This document shows, piece by piece, positions 33,521 through 41,443 of a stretch of 64,000 bases of DNA; position 1 is the first letter of the stretch; each line of letters begins with the position of its first letter. The notes beneath the pieces are model-generated. The model saw nothing but the letters and a program-made list of their open reading frames with translations. It made no database searches and was not told where the DNA came from. The DNA is from Streptomyces taklimakanensis (lineage in GTDB: Bacteria > Actinomycetota > Actinomycetes > Streptomycetales > Streptomycetaceae): the NCBI RefSeq assembly GCF_009709575.1, contig NZ_WIXO01000002.1, positions 1 to 64,000 of the forward strand. Reading direction: 5' to 3'. Position numbers and translations under genes: made by a program.

Positions 33521-34681
33521 ATGCGTCCTTTCCGCATCGAGGTACCGCAGGCCGACCTGGACGACCTGCGGGAACGCATCGCACGCACCCGATGGCCCAA
33601 GGGGGAGATCCCGGACTCCGGCTGGTCCCGGGGAGTTCCGGTGGAGTACCTCAGGGAACTGGCCGAGTACTGGCGTTCCGGCTTCGACTGGCGGGCCGCC
33701 GAGGAGCGGCTCAACCGGTACCCCCAGTTCATCACCGAGATCGACGGCGTGGACGTCCACTTCCTGCACGTGAGGTCCCCCGAGCCGGACGCCACGCCGC
33801 TGATCGTCACCCACGGCTGGCCGGGCTCGGTGGCCGAGTTCCTCGACGTGATCGGCCCGCTGACCGATCCGGCGGCGCACGGCGGCGACCCCGCCGACGC
33901 CTTCCACCTCGTCATCCCCTCGATCCCCGGCTACGGGTTCTCCGGCCCCACCGGCCGGGCGGGCTGGGACACCCGCCGCGTCGCCCGCGCCTGGGCCGAG
34001 CTGATGAGCCGGCTGGGCTACGGGCGCTACGTCGCCCAGGGGAGCGACTGGGGCATGGCGATCTCCCTGGAGCTGGGGCTCGCCGACCCGGAGCACGTCG
34101 CCGGCGTCCACGTGAACATGTTCGCCACCTTCCCGCCGCGGGAACCGGAGGCGTTCGAGGGCCTGGACGCGGCCGACCTGGCGCGGCTGGAGTTCGCCGG
34201 CCGGTTCCAGCAGGACGGCATGGGGTGGCAGCGGATACAGTCCACCCGCCCCCAGACCCTCTCCTACGGGCTGACCGACTCCCCGGTGGGCCAGCTCGCC
34301 TGGATCGTCGAGAAGTTCAAGGAGTGGTCCGCCGCCGACAAGGTCCCCGAGGACGCCGTCGGCCGCGACCACCTGCTCACCAACGCCTCGATCTACTGGT
34401 TCACCGGCACCGCGGGCTCCAGCGCCCAGCTGTACTACGAGTCCGCGCACGGCGACGAGGCCTTCGTGCGGACGTGGGGCGGGCCCTGGCGGCTGGAGAT
34501 GCCCGTCGGCGTCGCGGTCTTCCCGCGTGACGTGGTGCTGCCGATCCGCCGGTGGGCCGAACCGCTGCTGCCCACGCTCACCCACTGGAGCGAGTTCGAC
34601 AGGGGCGGCCACTTCGCCGCGATGGAGCAACCCGAACTGCTGGTCGGGGACGTCCGTGCCTTCGTCCGCTCGCTGAACTGA
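33521..34681 (+). CDS. Epoxide hydrolase of enediyne type (SgcF/NcsF2/KedF-like)
   Basis: 386 residues, ATG at 33521. An epoxide-hydrolase N-terminal region (FRIEVPQADLDDLRERIARTRWP) is followed by an alpha/beta-hydrolase: oxyanion motif HGWPGSVAEF, nucleophile Asp176 in AQGSDWGMAI and C-terminal His364 in RGGHFAAMEQPE. Length and architecture match SgcF, NcsF2 and KedF, which hydrolyse an epoxide on the 9-membered core to a vicinal diol; that diol later carries the attached sugar or acyl groups. Gene order with the preceding epoxidase supports this. It ends its operon; a 19-bp-stem hairpin follows. Confidence 0.93.
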   Translation: MRPFRIEVPQADLDDLRERIARTRWPKGEIPDSGWSRGVPVEYLRELAEYWRSGFDWRAAEERLNRYPQFITEIDGVDVHFLHVRSPEPDATPLIVTHGWPGSVAEFLDVIGPLTDPAAHGGDPADAFHLVIPSIPGYGFSGPTGRAGWDTRRVARAWAELMSRLGYGRYVAQGSDWGMAISLELGLADPEHVAGVHVNMFATFPPREPEAFEGLDAADLARLEFAGRFQQDGMGWQRIQSTRPQTLSYGLTDSPVGQLAWIVEKFKEWSAADKVPEDAVGRDHLLTNASIYWFTGTAGSSAQLYYESAHGDEAFVRTWGGPWRLEMPVGVAVFPRDVVLPIRRWAEPLLPTLTHWSEFDRGGHFAAMEQPELLVGDVRAFVRSLN

Positions 34682-34707
34682 CCGGCAGGCCGGGAGGCCG
34701 CCTCTGC

Positions 34708-34750
34708 GGGGGCGGGTCGGAGCGCGTGTTCCGCGCTCCGACCCGCCCCC
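34708..34750. terminator. Perfect 19-bp-stem hairpin between convergent genes
   Basis: Arms 34708-34726 and 34732-34750 pair perfectly around a TGTTC loop, 27 bp after the epoxide hydrolase stop and 220 bp before the convergent acyltransferase stop. It is a strong candidate terminator of the plus-strand operon. Confidence 0.8.
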
Positions 34751-34906
34751 GTCGCCGTTCCCGGGGCCGCGGGTGGGTCCCGTGCCGTCCCGCCCACTCC
34801 CCCCGGCCCCCGCCCTCCCCGCCTCGGCACCGCCCTTCCTGTCTCCGGAACCGCCCTCCCTGCCTCCGGCACCGTCCGCCGGTCGCGGCGCGGGCGGGAG
34901 AACGCC

Positions 34907-34937
34907 GCGGCCGGACGGCGGGTCGCCGTCCGGCCGC
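34907..34937. terminator. Second hairpin, near the acyltransferase 3' end
   Basis: Perfect 14-bp arms (34907-34920 and 34924-34937) with a GGT loop, 33 bp past the acyltransferase stop on its own strand. It is probably the terminator of the minus-strand acyltransferase transcript. The rest of the 288-bp gap shows C-rich simple sequence. Confidence 0.65.
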
Positions 34938-34969
34938 ACAGCTCCTCCCCGGTCTCCGGGGCGATGGGG

Positions 34970-36283
34970 TCAGGCCTTCGTCAGCACCCTGGGCTCGGCC
35001 GCGCCGGGCTCGGACCGAGGCGGGACGTCCGCGGGCGGCGCCGGCCGGTCGAAGAGCGTGCGCAGCCTCCTGCTGATCGGCTGCTCCAGGGCGTAGAAGC
35101 TGATCGAGGCGGCGACGACGGAGCCGGCCAGCGAGACGACGACCATGGGCCAGAAGCCGACCTGGCCGCGGAGCACGGCGTCCGGCACGGCCGTCGTGCC
35201 GAAGATCCAGCCGTTCTGCAGGACCACGTGGATGAAGAAGACGTGCCACAGGTAGATGCCGTACGAGATACGGCCGAGGAAGACCATCGGGCGGTTGGTG
35301 AGCACCGCGTCCACCGTCCGGGAGCGCGCCCCCGGGGCAACGACCGGGATGACCAGCAACACGGCGAAGACGAAGAACAGCACGTGCAGGACCATCTGCT
35401 GGGCCAGCGCGCCCCAGTCGCCCGTGCCCGGACGGCCGAACGGCTGCGGGACGTTGAGCGCGTAGGCGACCGCGGCCGCGGCCCAGAACGCCAGGGGACG
35501 CCGGGCCGCGGCGCGGTAGAGGGCGGGGGTGCGGCCGGTGGCCTCGCCGTACGCGGTGAGCACCGCCAGCGCCATGCCGCCCGCGAAGAAGCCCACGTAG
35601 CCGAACGGGAAGAAGTTCAGGTACCACACGTCGGCGGCCATGGCCGGCAGGAAGCAGTACGCGGTCCAGCCGGCGCCGACCAGGACGAGCACGGCTATGG
35701 GCCAGAACATGCGACGCATCCGCCGTGCCGGGTCCTCGACGCGGCGCGCGAGCCGGTGGGCGATCCAGGCGACGGCCGGCAGCGACAGGTAGAACACCAT
35801 CTCCGCGGGCACGGTCCAGGTGGGGTCGAGGCCGATGATCCACTCGGTGCGCACGAAGAAGTGGATCATCAGCAGTGGCCGCAGGACGTACCAGGGGCCG
35901 TCGATCTTGTCGTAGTTGAGCGCCACGATCACCACGACGGTGACCAGCCAGAAGGCCGGGACGATACGCAGGACGCGCCGCCACAGGAAGGGCAGCAGCG
36001 GGGGCTTGGGGGCGGAGTCGATCAGCGTCCGCCGGGCGAACGGCAGGTACAGCATGAGGCCCGACAGCACGAAGAACGGCGGCAGGAAGACGCCCATTCC
36101 GGCGGTGAGGTAGCCCCAGACGTCCTCACGCGGGTCGGAGTAGTGGTGCATCACCCCCGAGCTGTAGGACACGTGGAAGACGAGGACGGCCAGGGCGCAC
36201 AGCCCCCGCAGTCCGTCGAGGGCGGGAACCCTCGCCCTCTCGACGGGCCCCCCGCCCGATCTGTGCGTGGTAGGTGTTGCCAC
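34970..36283 (-). CDS. Membrane acyltransferase (acyltransferase-3/OafA family)
   Basis: 437 residues with about ten hydrophobic helices. The family's N-terminal motif ALDGLRGLCALAVLVFHVSYS (with the conserved His) is at residues 20-40; later segments include FFVLSGLMLYLPFARR and RISYGIYLWHVFFIHVVL. These integral membrane enzymes move acyl groups from CoA or phosphopantetheine donors to hydroxyls. In C-1027-like clusters such an acyltransferase (SgcD6) joins the aromatic acid to the core, so here it probably transfers the aryl-CoA made by the 36450-41269 operon. It has its own upstream region containing one of four copies of an 18-bp motif (36358-36375). Confidence 0.85.
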   Translation of the reverse strand: MATPTTHRSGGGPVERARVPALDGLRGLCALAVLVFHVSYSSGVMHHYSDPREDVWGYLTAGMGVFLPPFFVLSGLMLYLPFARRTLIDSAPKPPLLPFLWRRVLRIVPAFWLVTVVVIVALNYDKIDGPWYVLRPLLMIHFFVRTEWIIGLDPTWTVPAEMVFYLSLPAVAWIAHRLARRVEDPARRMRRMFWPIAVLVLVGAGWTAYCFLPAMAADVWYLNFFPFGYVGFFAGGMALAVLTAYGEATGRTPALYRAAARRPLAFWAAAAVAYALNVPQPFGRPGTGDWGALAQQMVLHVLFFVFAVLLVIPVVAPGARSRTVDAVLTNRPMVFLGRISYGIYLWHVFFIHVVLQNGWIFGTTAVPDAVLRGQVGFWPMVVVSLAGSVVAASISFYALEQPISRRLRTLFDRPAPPADVPPRSEPGAAEPRVLTKA

Positions 36284-36357
36284 AGTCGGCGCTCCCTTGC
36301 GTACGAAAACAAGCCACCTGTCGGGTCACGGCGATCCTTGCGCCGGACGGGGAGGCG

Positions 36358-36375
36358 GCGCACCTTCTGGAATGC
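36358..36375 (-). promoter_or_regulatory. Conserved 18-bp motif, copy 1 (acyltransferase promoter)
   Basis: On the minus strand reads GCATTCCAGAAGGTGCGC. It lies 75 bp upstream of the acyltransferase ATG. Three near-identical copies precede the minus-strand transcription units starting at 41269, 49168 and 52289 at similar distances. It is interpreted as a shared regulator site. Confidence 0.65.
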
Positions 36376-36449
36376 TGTCTGCGACGGTCCGGGGGCTCGG
36401 CCTCCCGCGTCCGGCCGGGTGCGGCCGTGCCCCGGCCGGGGCCGCCTCC

Positions 36450-36647
36450 TCAGGAGAAGCGGTCGGAGTGGAACTCGAACTCCAACGCCTGGCCCTCCAG
36501 CGCCGCGTGGAGTTCGGCCAGCGCCGCCCTGGCGGCGGCGAGCACGCCGGGCACCTCGACGGTCCCGGCGATCCGCGCCAGTTGCGCGTAGCAGTCCCTG
36601 AGCTGCTGCTCCTGCCGCGCGGTGAGTTCAGCCTGCCCGTTCATCAT
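36450..36647 (-). CDS. Small protein (DUF6052-like) coupled to aryl-CoA ligase
   Basis: 65 residues, starting with two Met codons, and overlapping the 3' end of the ligase gene by 20 bp on the same strand, so translation is likely coupled. It is helical and acidic (LTARQEQQLRDCYAQLARI, then AARAALAELHAALEGQALEFEFHSDRF), without a signal peptide or cofactor motif. It resembles small uncharacterised actinobacterial proteins found in secondary-metabolite loci; I think of the DUF6052 group but cannot confirm it. A role as a ligase or monooxygenase accessory protein is possible. Confidence 0.65.
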   Translation of the reverse strand: MMNGQAELTARQEQQLRDCYAQLARIAGTVEVPGVLAAARAALAELHAALEGQALEFEFHSDRFS

Positions 36648-37926
36648 GGAACCTCTTCGCCTTGACCTCGAATCGGGGGAGGCTGCCGGGGGCCACCACT
36701 TCCACCTCCGGCCGCAACCCGATCTGCTCCTTCATCCCGGTGCTGATACGCGCGCCCAGCGACGCGGTGTCGACGCCGGGCGCGTCCCGCGGTTCGACCC
36801 GGATGACGACGACGTCCAGTCCCCGGTCCGTGCGCAGGACGGTCTGGAACTCGCTGACCTCGCCGAAACCGCGCAGGACGTCCTCCACCATCAGCGGGGT
36901 GATGGAGACGCCGCGGATCTTGCGCATCTCGTCGGTGCGCCCGAGGATCCCGCGGTCGAACCAGTCCCAGGTGCGGCCGCAGCCGCACTCGTACCAGGGC
37001 CGCTTCACCACCAGGTCGTCCGTCCAGTAGCGGAAGATCTGGATCCCCTCGCGGCCGAGCCCCGTCATCACCCGCACGCCCCGCTCGCCGTAGCCCACGG
37101 GCTCCTTCGTCTCGGGGTGCAGCACCTCCTCGAGCACGCCGGTCTCGATGATGTGGTTGGCTCCGGGGCGGGCGGGACACTCGAAGATGTTCAGCGTGCC
37201 CAGCTCGGTCATGCCGGCGACGTTGTGGACCGGGGCGTCGAAGGCCTCCGAGATGACCCGGTCGGTCTTCTCCGGCCGGGGCTCGGCGGCCGCCACCAGG
37301 AGCCGGACGTTGGCCTCCTTCGCGAGGTCGACGCCCATCTCCCGCGCCGTCTCGATCAGGCGCAGCGCGTAGGTCGGCGTGCAGGCCAGGAACTCGATCC
37401 GCTGCTCGACCAGCAGCCGGATCCTGCTGCGGGAGTCCATGGAGCCGGTGGGCACCACCGTGCAGCCCAGGCGTTCGAGTCCGTAGTGCATGCCCCAGAA
37501 GCCGATGAACAGGCCGTAGCCGAAGGCCAGCATGGCCTTGTGCCGGGGCCGCGCTCCCATGCCGTACAGCGCGGTGCACCACATGTCCGCGCCCCAGACC
37601 CAGTCACGCGTCGTGTCGAAGGTGCGCACCGGCGGCGCGCCGCTCGTCCCGCTGGTCTGGTGGTGGCGGATGGCCAGCGCGGGATCGACGGAGGGCAGCG
37701 TGCCGTAGGGCGGGGCGGTTTGCTGGGCCGCGACGAGGTCGGACTTGTACAGCAGCGGGACCCGCTCGGTGAAGTCCTCCAGCGAGGTGATCCCGTCGGG
37801 CAGCCGCTCGCCCCAGAAGACCGAGTTCTCCCGGGCATGGTCCAGGCTCCGGCTGAGCTTGCGCCACTGCCAGGCCCTCAGCTCCCGGCGCGGCATGGTC
37901 TCAGTCTTCTTGTTCCAGTACTCCAC
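36628..37926 (-). CDS. Aryl-CoA ligase of the phenylacetate-CoA ligase family
   Basis: 432 residues, the PaaK-type length. AMP-binding motif HHQTSGTSGAPPVRTFDTT near residues 88-106; VHNVAGMTELGTLNIFEC and the downstream YWTDDLVVKRP belong to the adenylation core; a CGCGRTWDWFDRGILGRTDEM segment carries the hinge Arg/Asp (CxC pair as in PaaK enzymes); the C-terminal domain follows. It activates an aromatic acid to an acyl-CoA. Its start overlaps the end of the aryl-CoA monooxygenase gene by 26 bp, so the two work in sequence. By that pairing, anthranilate, salicylate or a similar ortho-substituted benzoate is the likely substrate (inference). Confidence 0.88.
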   Translation of the reverse strand: MEYWNKKTETMPRRELRAWQWRKLSRSLDHARENSVFWGERLPDGITSLEDFTERVPLLYKSDLVAAQQTAPPYGTLPSVDPALAIRHHQTSGTSGAPPVRTFDTTRDWVWGADMWCTALYGMGARPRHKAMLAFGYGLFIGFWGMHYGLERLGCTVVPTGSMDSRSRIRLLVEQRIEFLACTPTYALRLIETAREMGVDLAKEANVRLLVAAAEPRPEKTDRVISEAFDAPVHNVAGMTELGTLNIFECPARPGANHIIETGVLEEVLHPETKEPVGYGERGVRVMTGLGREGIQIFRYWTDDLVVKRPWYECGCGRTWDWFDRGILGRTDEMRKIRGVSITPLMVEDVLRGFGEVSEFQTVLRTDRGLDVVVIRVEPRDAPGVDTASLGARISTGMKEQIGLRPEVEVVAPGSLPRFEVKAKRFHDERAG

Positions 37927-39685
37927 TTTCCCTCTCCACCGTCTCGGGAGTCGTCGGATGAAGCACGCAGGCGTCCGCCCACCCGGCCGCCACGACCGTG
38001 TCGACGTCGTCCCGGGTGCGGGCGCCGCCGTCGACCCAGACCGTGACCCCGCCCTCGTTGCGCACGGCGTCCGCGAGCCGGACGCCGGCCACGAGCAGCG
38101 CGTCCGCTCCCGTGGCGGCCGACCGGCGCGCCAGGGCGACGAGTTCGGCTTCGTCGCGGGCCTCGCCGGCCTCGTCCGTCCCGTGCGGCTCGGGCAGCGC
38201 GGCGGCCACGGGCAGGTCCGCCGGCCACCGGGCGCGCAGCTCCTTCAGCGCGGCCAGGCCGGCCTCGGGGTCCGTGGAGGGGTCCAGGAGCACCAGGCCG
38301 TACCCCGCGGCCCGGGCCCGTTCGGCCAGCGCGGTGTAGCCGCCGGGGTCCTTCAGGACCGGCACCCGCAGGCCCGCCACGGCGCACCCGCCGGGCGGCG
38401 CGGGGACCGGGGTCGCGGCGGACGGGGCGACGAGGGCCAGCGCGGCGCCCCGGGCGCCGGTCAGGGTGACGATCCGGTTGGGCAGGACGAGGGAGCCCAC
38501 CCGCAGGGGGGCGAAGGCCGGGGAGGGGGCGACCTCGACCGGTTCCCCCGTCGCCCGGCCGTGGAACCAGGCGTCGTAGGCGGAGACGAAGTCCGGGTCC
38601 CGGCGCGCGATGTCCGAGTGCCTGATCCGCCACGAACGGGCCGTCAGCTGGTAGGCGAACTGCGACGGTTCGAAGTCGAGGTAGCGCGGCGTCTTCTCGA
38701 AGTACCGCTCGGAGCGGCGGGCCGCGGCCTGGAACTTCTCCACCCGCGGCCGGCGGGTCCGTTCGAACGCGGCCAGGGCGCCCTCGATCCGTCCGGGACG
38801 GGCGGCCAGCTCCTCGGTCAGGGCGATGGCGTCCTCGACGGCGAGCCGGGTGCCCGATCCGATCGACCAGTGGGCGGTGTGGGCGGCGTCGCCGACCAGC
38901 ACCGTGCGGCCGTGGTGCCAGCGGGCGCACCGCAGGTGCGGGAACCGCTGCCACGGCGAGCCCTTCGTCAGGACCGCGGCGCCCTCCAGGTCCCGCGCGA
39001 AGACCCGCTCGCACAGGCGGGCGGACTCCTCCTCCCCCGCCTCCGCCAGGCCCGACTCCCGCCACGTCTCGGGCGAGACGTGGACGATCAGGGAACTCCA
39101 GGGCCGGCCGGAGGGGTAGGCGTACGCCCGGAAGACCCCCCAGGGCGTGTCGCGGAAGACGTAGGTGAAGTCGTGGAAGACCCGGTCGGTCCCCAACCAG
39201 GCGTACACGAACTCCGACTCCTCCAGGACGGGCCGGAAGCGGTCCCGGTGCGCCTCGCGGACCGCGGAGCGCACTCCGTCCGCGCCCACGACCAGATCGG
39301 CGTCCGGGTGTCCGGCCGGGTCCTCGACGGTGTGTCCGAACGTCAGGCGCACGCCCGCGTCCGCCGCCGCGCGCTGCAGGATCTCCAGCAGCGCGGTGCG
39401 GGGGATCCCGTGGAACCGGTTGCCGTTGACCCGGCGCCGGAAGCCCCGGTGGCGGACGTCGATGTGGGTCCACGTCGTGCCCGCGGCGAGGACGTCCGCG
39501 TGGATGTCGGGCGCGGCCCGGGCCAGCCGGTCCAGCGCGCCCTCGGGGAAGACGACGCCCCAGCCGTACGTGGTGCCCGCCGGGTGCCGTTCGAGGACCC
39601 GCACGTCGTCGGCGACGCCGCGGCGCCGCAGGAGGACGGCGGTCAGGAGGCCCGCCGGGCCTCCGCCAACGATGTCCGCTCGCAT
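37901..39685 (-). CDS. Aryl-CoA flavin monooxygenase (salicylyl-CoA 5-hydroxylase/2-aminobenzoyl-CoA monooxygenase-like) with eroded C-terminal reductase domain
   Basis: 594 residues. The N-terminal 390 are a class A flavoprotein monooxygenase: MRADIVGGGPAGLLTAVLLRR, the DLVVGADGVRSAVR motif near 160 and LVGDAAHTAHWSIGSGTRLA near 265, with HGIPRTALLEIL as in salicylyl-CoA 5-hydroxylase. From about residue 395 (PLRVGSLVLPNRIV) the sequence starts like the old-yellow-enzyme half of 2-aminobenzoyl-CoA monooxygenase/reductase. Only about 200 residues remain instead of about 350, and the usual flavin and catalytic motifs are missing. The N-terminal half should hydroxylate an aryl-CoA; the C-terminal half is probably structural. 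One base separates it from the TrpA-like gene. Confidence 0.85.
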   Translation of the reverse strand: MRADIVGGGPAGLLTAVLLRRRGVADDVRVLERHPAGTTYGWGVVFPEGALDRLARAAPDIHADVLAAGTTWTHIDVRHRGFRRRVNGNRFHGIPRTALLEILQRAAADAGVRLTFGHTVEDPAGHPDADLVVGADGVRSAVREAHRDRFRPVLEESEFVYAWLGTDRVFHDFTYVFRDTPWGVFRAYAYPSGRPWSSLIVHVSPETWRESGLAEAGEEESARLCERVFARDLEGAAVLTKGSPWQRFPHLRCARWHHGRTVLVGDAAHTAHWSIGSGTRLAVEDAIALTEELAARPGRIEGALAAFERTRRPRVEKFQAAARRSERYFEKTPRYLDFEPSQFAYQLTARSWRIRHSDIARRDPDFVSAYDAWFHGRATGEPVEVAPSPAFAPLRVGSLVLPNRIVTLTGARGAALALVAPSAATPVPAPPGGCAVAGLRVPVLKDPGGYTALAERARAAGYGLVLLDPSTDPEAGLAALKELRARWPADLPVAAALPEPHGTDEAGEARDEAELVALARRSAATGADALLVAGVRLADAVRNEGGVTVWVDGGARTRDDVDTVVAAGWADACVLHPTTPETVERESGVLEQED

Positions 39686-39686
39686 G

Positions 39687-40499
39687 TCATCGCTCCTTCA
39701 CCGGCGGGTCCGCCGGCGGGCGGTGGGTCGCCTCCCGCCAGGCGCGCACCGCCGCGCGCAGTTCCTGTTCCCGGGTGCGGGGGGAGGCGGTCCGCAGCAC
39801 GCGGATCGCCTCGCTGCCGACGACCACCCCGGCGGCGTGCGGGGCCAGGGCGGCGACGTCCCGCGGGGTGCTGACGCCGAAGCCCACGAGGAACGGTGCG
39901 GACGCCCCCCGCGCGAGTTCCCGCGCACGCCGCCGCGCCGCCCGCGGGTCCAGCCGTCCACCGGTGCGGTCGGACAGGGCGCGGTAGGTGAGGTGGGCGG
40001 CCGCTTCCTCGGCCCGTGCCACCTCGTCCGGGTCCGCGGTCGCCGGCAGCACCGGCACCGCGCTCACGCCGGCCGCGGCGACCCTCTCCAGTCCGTCGTC
40101 GTGCCAGGGCCGGGTCAGCACCAGGCCGTCCGCCCCGGCCGCGGTGGCCTCGCCCAGCAGCGCGTCCCAGCCGAGGTCGCCGGAGGTCTCCGGGTAGACC
40201 AGGGGCAGCAGCGGGGTGTGGGGAAGCGCCTCACGCAGCCGGCGCAGCGTCTCCCAGGAGCGTTCGGGGGCCGTGCCGGCGGCACGCCGGAAGGAGGCGC
40301 CCACCTCCTCGCCGCGCGGCCTCGTGGACGGCGTGGGGATGCCCAGTTCGAGGACGTCCGCGCCGGCCTCGACGGCGGCCCGGGCCAGGTCGACGGGGGA
40401 GCAGCTCGCGGGCGCGTGCGTCAGGTAGACGACGAGCAGGGCGCGGTGCTCCTCCCGCGCCGTGCGCAGCGCGCGGCCCAGCCGGTCTACCGGCGCCAT
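39687..40499 (-). CDS. TrpA-like (tryptophan synthase alpha family) protein with changed active site
   Basis: 270 residues, full length for TrpA. TIM-barrel motifs of the family: AAVEAGADVLELGIPTP with Glu51 (E. coli Glu49 position), GADGLVLTRPWHDD, and AHLTYRALSDRTGG plus GFGVSTPRDVAALAPHAAGVVVGSEAIR near the phosphate site. The segment after the Glu is STRPRGEEV where SDPLADGP is normal, so the second catalytic residue (Asp60) is replaced by Arg62 in my alignment. It is therefore unlikely to cleave indole-3-glycerol phosphate normally. No TrpB partner is nearby. It overlaps the TrpC-like gene by 13 bp. It may carry out a different aldol-type reaction in the aryl-unit pathway. Confidence 0.85.
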   Translation of the reverse strand: MAPVDRLGRALRTAREEHRALLVVYLTHAPASCSPVDLARAAVEAGADVLELGIPTPSTRPRGEEVGASFRRAAGTAPERSWETLRRLREALPHTPLLPLVYPETSGDLGWDALLGEATAAGADGLVLTRPWHDDGLERVAAAGVSAVPVLPATADPDEVARAEEAAAHLTYRALSDRTGGRLDPRAARRRARELARGASAPFLVGFGVSTPRDVAALAPHAAGVVVGSEAIRVLRTASPRTREQELRAAVRAWREATHRPPADPPVKER

Positions 40500-41269
40500 G
40501 CCGCCGCTGCCAGGGTCCGCACGAAGGCCGCCGGGTCGGGGCTCTTGGCGACGGCTGTCCCGATCAGGACGGCGTCCGCACCGGCCCGGGCCGCCCGCGC
40601 CACGTCGTCGGGGGAGTGCAGGCCGCTCTCCGAGATCACCAGGACCTCGGGCGGCAGCAGACCGGTGACGGCCTCGCTGTGTCCGACCGTGCCCTCGTCC
40701 AGTTCCAGGGCCCGGATGTCGCGGTTGTTGAGGCCCACCACGTGCGCGCCCAGTTCGGCGGCCTGTTGGATCTCCTCGCGCGTGTGCACGCCGATGACCG
40801 GTTCGAGGCCGAGCTCGGCCGCGCGCGCCTGCATCTCGCGCACGAGTCCGAGGTCGCCGATGGTCCGCAGGGTCAGGTGGACGGCGTCGAATCCCAGGGC
40901 GTGCGACTCGTCGATCTGCGCCACGGAGGTGAAGAACTCCTTGCGCATCAGCGGGACGCCGGAGACCGCGCGGACGCGGCGGGCGATCTCGGGGCTCCCC
41001 CCGAAGTACTGCGGCTCGGTGACGGCGGCGAGCGCCTCCACCCCCGCGCCCAGCAGCTCCCGCACGTACCCCTCGACCCGCTCGCGGGCGATCAGCTCGC
41101 CGTCGCGGGGGGAGCGGCACTTGACGTCCACGACCAGGGCCGCGCGCCCCTCCGCGCGGGCCCGCGCGAGGACGCGGGCGAAGGATCCGGTGGGCGGCTG
41201 GGCGAGCGCGGCGCCGGAGCCGGGGGACGGACGGACGGGCCTGCCGTCGCTGCCGAGTGTCTCCGTCAT
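40487..41269 (-). CDS. TrpC-like (indole-3-glycerol-phosphate synthase family) protein with changed active site
   Basis: 260 residues. Family motifs: VVDVKCRSPRDGEL (usually E-x-K-x-xSP), AAVTEPQYFGGSPE, PLMRKEFFTS, VGLNNRDIRALEL and VISESGLHSPDD with the GADAVLIGTA phosphate loop. The lysines match (Lys50, Lys110), as do Asn181, Glu214 and Ser215. However, the first Glu is Asp48, and the general base Glu (Glu159 in the Sulfolobus enzyme) is Gly160 in PVIGVHTREE. The substrate-covering N-terminal helix is also shortened. It starts the operon TrpC-TrpA-monooxygenase-ligase-small protein. I infer a specialised enzyme derived from TrpC, not a spare tryptophan gene. Confidence 0.87.
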   Translation of the reverse strand: MTETLGSDGRPVRPSPGSGAALAQPPTGSFARVLARARAEGRAALVVDVKCRSPRDGELIARERVEGYVRELLGAGVEALAAVTEPQYFGGSPEIARRVRAVSGVPLMRKEFFTSVAQIDESHALGFDAVHLTLRTIGDLGLVREMQARAAELGLEPVIGVHTREEIQQAAELGAHVVGLNNRDIRALELDEGTVGHSEAVTGLLPPEVLVISESGLHSPDDVARAARAGADAVLIGTAVAKSPDPAAFVRTLAAAAWRR

Positions 41270-41331
41270 CGCGAGCCCCCGTCCTCTTGCCGTGTCTCTT
41301 GTCTGAGATCGTCGCCCGCTGCCGTGACGCA

Positions 41332-41349
41332 GTGCATCTCCTGGAATGC
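41332..41349 (-). promoter_or_regulatory. Conserved 18-bp motif, copy 2 (TrpC-like operon promoter)
   Basis: On the minus strand reads GCATTCCAGGAGATGCAC, 63 bp upstream of the TrpC-like ATG. It matches copy 1 at 15 of 18 positions. Confidence 0.65.
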
Positions 41350-41443
41350 GGTGTGGGCGGGGACGGCGGACGCCCGGAGGGGGCGCGGCGGGTCCGCCGC
41401 GCCCCCTCCGGGCGTACCTGGCCCTCCGGGGCCTCGTTCCGGG

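Noticed and set aside
36284..36449. Possible enediyne apoprotein or other small gene between acyltransferase and small protein genes
   Set aside because: No frame with a signal peptide and no apoprotein-like beta-rich sequence here or in other gaps.
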